From an uncultured Erysipelotrichaceae bacterium (GTDB lineage: Bacteria > Bacillota_I > Bacilli_A > RF39 > UBA660), in assembly GCA_902796215.1 (NCBI GenBank), contig CADBNY010000104.1, forward strand, positions 1-5,598: a stretch of 5,598 nt of DNA, in the 5' to 3' direction. This document shows positions 1 through 5,598 of this stretch, one piece after another. Position numbers and translations under genes: made by a program. Numbering within the stretch: position 1 is the stretch's first letter; every line of letters starts with the position of its first letter. The notes under the pieces are model-generated. The model ran no database searches, had not been told where the DNA came from, and was given only the letters and a program-made list of their open reading frames with translations.

Positions 1-758
1 GCAAATCTTCTGGAATCTTTTTTTATTTTTGCTATTACTTCTTCTAATGGTTCTTCTTTATATAAGTAATTATAAAACTCTTTATAACCTATTCCACTAT
101 TTAAAATTCTTGATACTTTATATTTTTCTTTCAAGGAAGTTACTTCATCTAATAGACCATTTTGTATCATAGTATCTACTCTTTTATTAATTCTTTCATA
201 TAAAATATCTCTGGAGGTTGTTAGGCCAATAACTTTAATTGGATATAGACATTTATCTTTATAATTTGTTATTTCTTCATTATTTTCTAATTTATTTAAT
301 AATCGTACTAGTCTTTGACGATTTTTTGTTTCTTTCAATTCTATTTGATATTGTTCAATCTTTTCTACTAGTTCTTCATTGGTTAATTCATCATAATTGT
401 TTTTCGTGGTTCCTTCTGTAAATCGATAATCATATAAAGCTGATTTTATATATAGACCTGTTCCTCCAACAATGATGATTCTTTTCTTCTTTTTTAATAA
501 CTCATCAATTATTTTTCTAACAGCTTTTTGATAGTTAAAGACAGAATATTCTTCTTCAACATTTACAATATCTATTAAATGATGAGGAACTTCTTCTTGT
601 TCTTTTTTTGTTGGTTTGGCGCTTCCAATATTTAAATCTTTATAAATCGCTACACTATCACCATTTATAATTTCTGCATTTAACTTTTTTGCTAGTTCAA
701 TACTTAACTTTGTCTTTCCAACTCCTGTTGGTCCAACTATTACAATAATCTCTTCCAT
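1..758 (-). CDS. miaA: tRNA dimethylallyltransferase MiaA (3' end outside window)
   Basis: MiaA transfers the dimethylallyl group of DMAPP to N6 of A37 in tRNAs that read codons starting with U; it acts in the cytoplasm. My translation gives 252 complete codons before the window edge. Seen: P-loop GPTGVGKT at residues 9-16, the GDS motif at 33-35 (Asp34 matches the family's catalytic Asp), IGSAKPT at 44-50, PHHLID at 58-63, GGTGLYIK at 98-105 followed by LYDYRF, then NRQRLVRLL near 146-154, IGLTTSRD, RINKRVD, IGYKEF, and SRRFA just before the edge. The family continues here with a KRQ-type motif and a short tail, so perhaps 40 residues are missing. The ATG at 758-756 is chosen because it lies 8 bases after an AAAAGG site and directly precedes the P-loop strand. 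It starts 14 bases after the mutL stop and is probably the last or a late gene of the uvrC operon. The segment between LYDYRF and IGLT is shorter than in the Bacillus protein as I recall it. Identity is secure. Confidence 0.96.
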   Translation of the reverse strand, partial: MEEIIVIVGPTGVGKTKLSIELAKKLNAEIINGDSVAIYKDLNIGSAKPTKKEQEEVPHHLIDIVNVEEEYSVFNYQKAVRKIIDELLKKKKRIIIVGGTGLYIKSALYDYRFTEGTTKNNYDELTNEELVEKIEQYQIELKETKNRQRLVRLLNKLENNEEITNYKDKCLYPIKVIGLTTSRDILYERINKRVDTMIQNGLLDEVTSLKEKYKVSRILNSGIGYKEFYNYLYKEEPLEEVIAKIKKDSRRF

Positions 759-772
759 TTTATCATCCTTTT
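759..772 (-). promoter_or_regulatory. Ribosome binding site of miaA
   Basis: The whole mutL-miaA gap reads AAAAGGATGATAAA on the minus strand. It resembles the consensus AAAGGAGGTGAT with two bases lost and sits directly after the mutL TAG stop. This placement supports co-transcription with mutL and fixes the miaA start. Confidence 0.75.
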
Positions 773-2563
773 CTAATCTAATTGTCGCTTAAAAAGACGC
801 TCTAATTCATATTTTGTATATGTAATAATTGTTGGTCTACCATGTGGACAAGTAAATGGATTTTCACAATAGCGAATATTTTCTAATATCCATTCTTCTT
901 CTTCTTTGGAAATATAAGTGTTTGCCATGACAGACATACGACAAGCAGTAGTTGCTGCCATTCTCCAAATAAATTTATCTAAATCAAAGGATCCTTTTTC
1001 AATAACCATATCAATAATTCGTCTTATGATGTCTTCAGATCTATCTTCTGGTATCCAACTTGGATGGGTACGAATGATAATTGTATTTCCTCCGAATTCT
1101 TCTACTTCAAGACCTTGATCTTTTAATACTTGGAAGCGATCTTTGGCTAAAAGATATTCATCTGGACGCAATTCAATCTTTATAGGAATTAATAAATCTA
1201 CTGGTTTTTTATTTTCTTTCATCTCTTTTAATACTTTTTCATAATTAATTCTTTCTGCTGCGGCATGTTGGTCAATTAAATACATACCGTCTTCATTTTC
1301 TGCTACAATATACGTTAATAAAACTACACCTCTAGGAATCATCTTTTTTATGCGTGCTTCTTTTTTATATTTTATTTGTTCTTCTTTTGACTCTTCTATT
1401 TTATTTTCTTTTGTGCTTTCTTCATATTTCTTTTTTTCTTCTTGTACTTCAAAATCTAATTTTATTTCTTCATAGTTTGCAGTTGATATTTCTTTATCTT
1501 CTTTTTCTTCTTTTAGAGAAATTTGTCTGTGTACTTCACTTACTGAATAACTATCACGAACACTAACTTCAGGAATTAAAGTTAGTTCTTCTAGTCTTTC
1601 ATTTATTTTTTTTGTTATTAGTTCTTTTAAGGTATCTAGTTTAGAAAATTTAATATCCATTTTTGTTGGATGAATATTAATATCTATTAAGATTGGATCA
1701 ACATCTATATTGAGGATAATAACAGGGTATCGGTCTTTATGAATATAAGTGTGATAGCAATCAATGATGCATTTATTTAATTCATTATTTTTAATAACTC
1801 TGCCATTTACTAGTGTAGTTATTGAATTACGATTTGGTTTTGTTACTTCTGGATATGATATATACCCATGAATATAATAATCATCATTTTCTCCTTCAAT
1901 TGGAATCATTTTTTTGGTAATATCTATTCCATATATTTCATAAATAACTTTTAATAAATCACCATTTCCATCTGTTTTTAATAATACTTTATCATTATTT
2001 ATTAAAGTAAATTTTATGTTTGGATAAGATAAAACCATTTTGTTCATATATTCTACGATATTAGCAAGTTCTACATATAAGTTTTTTAAATACTTTAATC
2101 GAACTGGGGTATTGTAGAACAAATCACTAACTGTAATTGTTGTTCCTTGTTGTAGGTCAGAACGTTCTACTTTCATGTTTTCTCCACCAGTTAATGTTAG
2201 TTTTGTTCCTACTTTGCCATTACTTGTTTTCAAACAAATATTAGAAACACTGGCAATTGATGGTAGTGCTTCCCCTCTAAATCCTAGTGATTCTATATAA
2301 AATAAGTCTTCTAAGTTTTTTAATTTTGATGTTGCATGGCGTTGAAAGGCTAGACGAGCATCTTCTTCATCCATTCCTATTCCATTATCACTTACTTCTA
2401 TTTGTTTTACTCCTGAATCTACTAGTTTTACTGTTATTTCGGTACTTTCTGCATCTATGGCATTTTCTACTAGTTCTTTGACAACATTCATCGTTTTTTC
2501 TACTACTTCTCCGGCTGCTATCTTGTTGGCAAGGACTTCGTTCATTACTTGAATTTTACTCAT
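773..2563 (-). CDS. mutL: DNA mismatch repair protein MutL (endonuclease type)
   Basis: MutL couples mismatch recognition by MutS to strand removal. In bacteria without MutH it nicks the new strand itself. The protein has 596 residues, usual for the family. The N-terminal GHKL ATPase shows IAAGEVVE (15-22), KELVENAIDA (29-38; Glu30 matches E. coli catalytic Glu29, Asn34 the Mg ligand), DNGIGM (59-64), QRHATSK (74-80), GFRGEAL (94-100), and the second subdomain with LVNGR and HPTK (Lys301). A Lys/Glu-rich linker covers about 345-408. The C-terminal dimerization and endonuclease domain has DQHAAAERINYE (431-442, the DQHA-x2-E-x4-E metal motif), ACR (540-542), CPHGRP (572-577) and FKR (591-593), so it should be nuclease-active. 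Oddities: VEKTMNVVKEL replaces the usual VERPASVVKEL. The ATG at 2563 gives the typical short lead (MSKIQVM) before the ATPase. It is third in the operon, 21 bases after the pilin-like gene; mutS is not adjacent. Confidence 0.98.
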   Translation of the reverse strand: MSKIQVMNEVLANKIAAGEVVEKTMNVVKELVENAIDAESTEITVKLVDSGVKQIEVSDNGIGMDEEDARLAFQRHATSKLKNLEDLFYIESLGFRGEALPSIASVSNICLKTSNGKVGTKLTLTGGENMKVERSDLQQGTTITVSDLFYNTPVRLKYLKNLYVELANIVEYMNKMVLSYPNIKFTLINNDKVLLKTDGNGDLLKVIYEIYGIDITKKMIPIEGENDDYYIHGYISYPEVTKPNRNSITTLVNGRVIKNNELNKCIIDCYHTYIHKDRYPVIILNIDVDPILIDINIHPTKMDIKFSKLDTLKELITKKINERLEELTLIPEVSVRDSYSVSEVHRQISLKEEKEDKEISTANYEEIKLDFEVQEEKKKYEESTKENKIEESKEEQIKYKKEARIKKMIPRGVVLLTYIVAENEDGMYLIDQHAAAERINYEKVLKEMKENKKPVDLLIPIKIELRPDEYLLAKDRFQVLKDQGLEVEEFGGNTIIIRTHPSWIPEDRSEDIIRRIIDMVIEKGSFDLDKFIWRMAATTACRMSVMANTYISKEEEEWILENIRYCENPFTCPHGRPTIITYTKYELERLFKRQLD

Positions 2564-2568
2564 CTGTT

Positions 2569-2577
2569 CTCACATCC
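2569..2577 (-). promoter_or_regulatory. Ribosome binding site of mutL
   Basis: GGATGTGAG lies 5 bases before the mutL ATG, in the 21-base gap behind the TAA stop of the pilin-like gene. It is an imperfect match to GGAGGTGA. An out-of-frame ATG overlaps it (2579-2577), but that frame does not match MutL. Closeness to the upstream stop allows translational coupling, which is inferred. Confidence 0.65.
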
Positions 2578-2584
2578 ATTCACT

Positions 2585-3001
2585 TTATGCATTACATGTT
2601 GATGTTTCTGTTTTCCCATCTTTTGTGTATGTTATATTTTTTAAAGAACAACATAAATTTACTGTGAAATCATTTTTATCTAATTTATTTAAGTCACCAA
2701 CTTCTTTGGTGATTTTTACTGTTCCTGTGCATGTTCTTTCTTTATTTCCTGGATCCTTTGTTGTTTCTAAGTATTCATTTTCTACTAAAGTATTAAAATC
2801 TACTTGAGTTGCAGTAGGATGATCCATTAAATAAGATTCTGTTGCGGAAATAGCTGAACTTGCTAAAGTGTCATATGCCTTTTCTCTCGTACTAGTAATA
2901 TATCTAAAATATGTATTAAAAGCAAGTCCTGTTAATATTCCTAATATTACTATGGTTGCTAATAATTCTATCATTGTAAATCCTTTATTATTTTTCTTCA
3001 T
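2585..3001 (-). CDS. Type IV pilin-like / type II secretion pseudopilin protein
   Basis: A 138-residue protein with a class III (type IV prepilin) signal: a short basic leader MKKNNKG, then FTMIELLATIVILGILTG. Prepilin peptidase should cut between Gly7 and Phe8, leaving N-terminal Phe for methylation and the conserved Glu at mature position 5 (Glu12). The hydrophobic stretch to about residue 28 is the membrane helix and filament core; an amphipathic helix follows to about 60. The rest is a small exported globular domain with Cys91, Cys117, Cys118 and Cys136, which could form disulfides outside the membrane. Size and layout fit minor pilins, competence pseudopilins (ComGC/ComGD-like) or type II secretion pseudopilins; the sequence does not decide which, so I give no symbol. 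No assembly ATPase, platform protein or peptidase gene is in the window, so it must use machinery encoded elsewhere. The start at 3001 has a good AGAGGTAA site. It sits 12 bases after uvrC and 21 before mutL, an unusual address for a pilin gene. Confidence 0.92.
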   Translation of the reverse strand: MKKNNKGFTMIELLATIVILGILTGLAFNTYFRYITSTREKAYDTLASSAISATESYLMDHPTATQVDFNTLVENEYLETTKDPGNKERTCTGTVKITKEVGDLNKLDKNDFTVNLCCSLKNITYTKDGKTETSTCNA

Positions 3002-3004
3002 TTT

Positions 3005-3012
3005 TTACCTCT
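3005..3012 (-). promoter_or_regulatory. Ribosome binding site of the pilin-like gene
   Basis: AGAGGTAA on the minus strand, with GAGG ending 6 bases before the ATG. It fills the 12-base gap after the uvrC TAA stop, which shows the pilin-like gene is translated from its own strong site within the operon mRNA. Confidence 0.75.
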
Positions 3013-3013
3013 T

Positions 3014-4780
3014 TTACTTTTCTTTTTCTTCTAAATGCTTTTTTAAGTTTTTAGCAATATCTGTTCCTACTATTGTTGCTAAATCTTCCATTGGGGCTTC
3101 TTTTATTTTTTTTAGGGAACCAAATTTTTTTAATAGTTCTTTTTTTCGTACTTCACCTATTCCTGGAACAACATCTAAGATGCTTGATAAAGCTCCTTTT
3201 GATTTAATATTTCTATGATATGTTATGGCATATCGATGAACTTCTTCTTGTATTCTTGTTAAGAATAAGAATAGCTTAGAATCTTTATCTACTTCTAGTA
3301 TATCATAATTTTCATTTATAATTTGGTTTGTTTTATGTTTTTTATCTTTTACAAGTCCAATAATAGGAATCTTTAATCCTAATGAATCTAATACTTCTTT
3401 GCAAGCACTTACTTGTAGTTTTCCTCCATCCATAACAATTAAATCTGGAGTATACATTTCATTCATTAGTGTTTTAAAATATCTTCTATAAATAACTTCT
3501 TTCATGGCGTTTAAATCATCTTTTACTTCTGTTGATATTTTGTATTTCCTATATAAATCTTTGTTTGGTAGAAAGTCATCAAATACAACCATACCTCCTA
3601 CATAGAAAGTTCCAAATAAATGTGAATTATCGAAAGACTCCATTCTTCTTAATTCTTTTAATCCTAATAAATTCTTTAATTCTTCTAGGGCTTTTCTTCT
3701 TTCATTATCATCTTTTTTTAATGTTTCTTCTTGTAATTCTAATTGTTCTTTGGCATTTTCATATCCTAACTCTAGAAGATTTTTTAATTTTCCTTTTTGT
3801 GGAGAGGTTACTTTTACTTTAAAATAATCTTCTAATAATTCTTTTTCTATTTCATTTGGAACTAATAATTCGTGAGGAATAATTCCTTTATCATAAAATT
3901 TTATTAAGTATTCCGTTACTTCACTACTAATATCTCCTAGTGATGAAATAATTTCATTATGTCTTCCAAATAATAAACCTTCTCTTATAAAGAATATTTC
4001 TATACTTAAATAATTATTTTCATAATAATAATTTACTAAGTCAAAGTTATAGTTCTTATTTAAATCAATCTTTTGTTTTCTTAAAGTTGTATTAATATCT
4101 GAAAGCATATTTTTTAATTCTAAAGCTCTTTCATAATTCATAGAATCTGATGCAATAGTCATTTCTTTTTCAATCTTTTCGGTAACGATTGATGCATCTC
4201 CTTTTAGAAAGGAAATAATTTCTTTTTTCATTTCATCAATAATATCTTTATCAATTTTCTTTTTGCAATATCCTAGACATTCATGAATATGATAGTATAG
4301 GCATAGTTCTTTTTTCATTTTATCGCATTTTCTTAAAGGATATAATCTATTTACGATATTTACTGTTTTTCTTGCTGCTGATACATTTGGATATGGTCCA
4401 TATAAGTGATTCTTATTTTTCTTTCTTTTTACATTTCTTACTACTTTTAATGTGGGATACATTTCATTTGTTAATTCTATATATGGATAAGATTTATCAT
4501 CGCGAAGTAAAATATTGTATTTTGGATCATATTTTTTTATTAAAGTAATTTCTAGAATTAGACTTTCTAATTCTGATGAGGTGACAATATATTCAAAGTC
4601 TTCTATTTCATCTACTAATAATTTTGTTTTTCCGGTTAGAGTTCTTGTAAAATAGCTTCTTAATCTTCTTTGAAGATTTTTTGCTTTTCCAACATAAATA
4701 ATAACTCCGTCTTTATTCTTCATTTGATAACTACCTGGTTTTGTTGGTACTAAAGCTAATTTTTCTTTAAAGTTTTTCAT
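3014..4780 (-). CDS. uvrC: UvrABC system protein C (excinuclease subunit UvrC)
   Basis: UvrC joins the UvrB-DNA complex in the cytoplasm and cuts the damaged strand on both sides of the lesion. The 588-residue protein is complete and close to the usual 590-620. Domains in order: GIY-YIG nuclease for the 3' incision (GSY 16-18, YVGKAKNLQRRLRSYF 29-44, Glu77 as likely metal ligand); a four-cysteine group, Cys152, Cys160, Cys168 and Cys172, matching the spacing of the UvrC iron-sulfur cluster site; a UVR motif for UvrB contact at about 200-232; an RNase H-like nuclease for the 5' incision with Asp384 (ESFDNSH), Asp451 (VMDGG) and His515 (EEVHRYA); and a C-terminal helix-hairpin-helix DNA-binding region from about 531 (VVPGIGEVRKKELLKKFGS). 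All expected catalytic residues are present, so it should be active. The start at 4780 gives the standard N-terminus and follows a GAGG site by 10 bases. It is first in the operon, directly behind a promoter. uvrA and uvrB are not in the window. Confidence 0.98.
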   Translation of the reverse strand: MKNFKEKLALVPTKPGSYQMKNKDGVIIYVGKAKNLQRRLRSYFTRTLTGKTKLLVDEIEDFEYIVTSSELESLILEITLIKKYDPKYNILLRDDKSYPYIELTNEMYPTLKVVRNVKRKKNKNHLYGPYPNVSAARKTVNIVNRLYPLRKCDKMKKELCLYYHIHECLGYCKKKIDKDIIDEMKKEIISFLKGDASIVTEKIEKEMTIASDSMNYERALELKNMLSDINTTLRKQKIDLNKNYNFDLVNYYYENNYLSIEIFFIREGLLFGRHNEIISSLGDISSEVTEYLIKFYDKGIIPHELLVPNEIEKELLEDYFKVKVTSPQKGKLKNLLELGYENAKEQLELQEETLKKDDNERRKALEELKNLLGLKELRRMESFDNSHLFGTFYVGGMVVFDDFLPNKDLYRKYKISTEVKDDLNAMKEVIYRRYFKTLMNEMYTPDLIVMDGGKLQVSACKEVLDSLGLKIPIIGLVKDKKHKTNQIINENYDILEVDKDSKLFLFLTRIQEEVHRYAITYHRNIKSKGALSSILDVVPGIGEVRKKELLKKFGSLKKIKEAPMEDLATIVGTDIAKNLKKHLEEKEK

Positions 4781-4783
4781 CTT

Positions 4784-4794
4784 ATCACGTCCTC
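4784..4794 (-). promoter_or_regulatory. Ribosome binding site of uvrC
   Basis: GAGGACGTGAT precedes the uvrC ATG; the GAGG core lies 10 bases away, slightly long. The following GTGAT could extend pairing with the 16S tail if the AC is bulged out, which would give a normal spacing. The bulged pairing is inference. Confidence 0.55.
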
Positions 4795-4805
4795 AAATCA
4801 AATAA

Positions 4806-4834
4806 ATTATAGCATGAAAAGAAAAAAGAGTTAA
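4806..4834 (-). promoter_or_regulatory. Sigma-A-type promoter of the uvrC-pilin-mutL-miaA operon
   Basis: On the minus strand the -35 box is TTAACT (4834-4829, 4 of 6 matches to TTGACA). A 17-base spacer and a perfect TATAAT -10 box (4811-4806) follow, the latter preceded by TGC, an extended -10. Transcription should start near 4800, giving a leader of about 20 bases before uvrC. No equally good promoter is seen in the short gaps before the three later genes. The -35 box lies inside the hairpin of the upstream terminator. Confidence 0.72.
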
Positions 4835-4845
4835 GACTCTCTTTT
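4816..4845 (-). terminator. Rho-independent terminator of the HAD-family gene
   Basis: Minus-strand arms AAAAGAGAGT (4845-4836) and ACTCTTTTTT (4831-4822) can form a 10-base-pair stem with one G-U pair and a CTTA loop. The T-rich 3' arm runs on into CTTTTC. The hairpin begins within the stop codon of the HAD gene. The stem is AU-rich and so of moderate strength; some read-through into uvrC is possible. Confidence 0.7.
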
Positions 4846-5598
4846 AAGTTACTTTTTTTATATTCATTATTTTTTGTTTTGTAAAATCTTTAATGCTATC
4901 TAAATAATCAATAAATTCTCTATAATTTAAGATACTATAATCAGTAATTCTATTAATTTTGTCTCGATCTAAATCAGCATATTTATCATAAATGTTAATC
5001 ACTTCAACACCAGCGTTTTTACTTGCTAAAACACCAGTATAAGAATCTTCAATTATTAAGCATTCATTTGGTGTAGCATTATAATGTTGCATTATCATAT
5101 TATAAATTTCAGGATCAGGCTTTTTCTTTTTTACATCTTCTTTTCTAATAATTAAGTCAAATACTTCTGATATATTTAATTGATTTAACATTTTCTGATT
5201 CTTTTTAGAATAGATATCCAATTGAACTTGAGTTGTCATTGTTGCTAATACTAAAGTAACTCCTAAGTCTTTTAATTTTAATATTAATTCTACAACTCCT
5301 GGTTTAAAATCTATTTCTTGTAATACTTTATTAGACATATCCCATCTAATTTTGAGTAATTTTTCGGGATTTTTCATACTAAGACCATATTTTTTTATTA
5401 AATATGTACAATACGCTAAATATATATCACTATCTTGATTAGAATGAAGAAAATTATCTCTTTCTCTTTGTATATCATCTAAATCAACTGTTATTCCTGA
5501 ATATTTTTCTATTATATATTTATCAGTTATATTCCATACTCCAATAGAGTCAATCAAAGTTCCATCCATGTCAAAGATAATATATTTCTTGTTTTTTA
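4844..5598 (-). CDS. HAD-superfamily hydrolase, phosphatase-like (5' end outside window)
   Basis: A haloacid dehalogenase-type phosphohydrolase of the subfamily I (beta-phosphoglucomutase/phosphoglycolate phosphatase-like) kind. The open frame runs to the window edge: nine in-frame codons (KNKKYIIFD) come before the first visible Met codon at 5569. That Met lies between the two catalytic aspartates of motif I (FDMDGTLID; nucleophile Asp at 5572-5570, acid/base Asp at 5566-5564), so it cannot be the true start, which must lie just outside. Counting visible codons, 250 are present. Motif II is the Thr in LVLATMTT (about 119), motif III the Lys before PDPEIY (about 159), motif IV LIIEDSYTG (acidic pair about 183-184). 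A helical cap of roughly 75 residues lies between motifs I and II. The active site looks complete. The substrate cannot be told from the sequence; a sugar phosphate or another small phosphoester is likely for the family. It ends at its own terminator, so it is a separate unit from uvrC. Confidence 0.93.
   Translation of the reverse strand, partial: KNKKYIIFDMDGTLIDSIGVWNITDKYIIEKYSGITVDLDDIQRERDNFLHSNQDSDIYLAYCTYLIKKYGLSMKNPEKLLKIRWDMSNKVLQEIDFKPGVVELILKLKDLGVTLVLATMTTQVQLDIYSKKNQKMLNQLNISEVFDLIIRKEDVKKKKPDPEIYNMIMQHYNATPNECLIIEDSYTGVLASKNAGVEVINIYDKYADLDRDKINRITDYSILNYREFIDYLDSIKDFTKQKIMNIKKVT

Noticed and set aside
239..421. Plus-strand open frame of 60 codons
   Set aside because: It lies antisense to conserved miaA sequence, is rich in Leu/Phe/Ile as expected from reverse reading of AT-rich Lys/Glu codons, and has no convincing ribosome binding site.
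1350..1530. Repeated ttctt-type runs that resemble a simple repeat or regulatory tract
   Set aside because: The repeats have no fixed period and encode the charged low-complexity linker of MutL on the minus strand.
1354..1566. Plus-strand Leu/Phe-rich frame that looks like a membrane protein
   Set aside because: It is the reverse reading of the Lys/Glu-rich linker of MutL; the hydrophobicity is a composition artefact.
2868..3218. Plus-strand frame of 116 codons across the pilin-uvrC junction
   Set aside because: It is antisense to two well-supported genes and their ribosome binding site, with no recognizable motif.
3532..3822. Plus-strand frame of 96 codons with hydrophobic stretches
   Set aside because: It is antisense to the RNase H-like part of UvrC; the hydrophobic runs come from reversed Lys/Glu codons.
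4822..4845. The hairpin as a terminator for plus-strand transcription too
   Set aside because: No plus-strand gene exists upstream of it, and the downstream T run in that direction is interrupted (TTTTAAGTT).
4844..5569. Start of the HAD gene at the Met codon 5569
   Set aside because: This start would remove the nucleophilic Asp and the beta strand of motif I. The frame is open to the window edge, so the gene is 5'-partial.

Overview
The window is a compact, AT-rich (roughly 28% G+C by eye), all-minus-strand stretch of a bacterial chromosome. Short intergenic gaps, Shine-Dalgarno sites of the GAGG/AAAGGA type, MutL carrying its own endonuclease motif and the Firmicutes-like UvrC and MiaA sequences point to a low-GC Gram-positive (Bacillota) or a close Mollicutes-related lineage. 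All five Trp codons that I located in the genes are TGG and no in-frame TGA occurs, which argues for the standard stop-codon set rather than the Mycoplasma code. The species cannot be named from the sequence alone.

Layout, read in the direction of transcription (right to left): (1) 5598-4844, a HAD-superfamily phosphatase-like gene whose 5' end lies outside the window; it ends at a hairpin terminator. (2) A short intergenic region (about 4843-4781) holds that terminator and, overlapping it, a good sigma-A-type promoter with an extended -10. (3) From this promoter runs a tight gene chain: uvrC (4780-3014), a small type IV pilin-like/pseudopilin gene (3001-2585), mutL (2563-773) and miaA (758 to the window edge, 3' end missing). 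The gaps are 12, 21 and 14 bases, each filled by a ribosome binding site, so the four genes are very probably one operon.

Three of the operon genes are housekeeping: UvrC makes the two incisions of nucleotide excision repair, MutL is the nicking endonuclease/coordinator of mismatch repair, and MiaA prenylates A37 of tRNAs reading UNN codons. mutL-miaA adjacency is a common bacterial arrangement, but mutS is not next to mutL here. The unexpected member is the secreted pilin-like protein placed between the two DNA repair genes; it has a textbook prepilin peptidase site and four cysteines in its exported part. It is the most interesting item in the window. No stretch longer than 300 bases lacks a gene, and I see no tRNA, rRNA, CRISPR array, insertion sequence or riboswitch.
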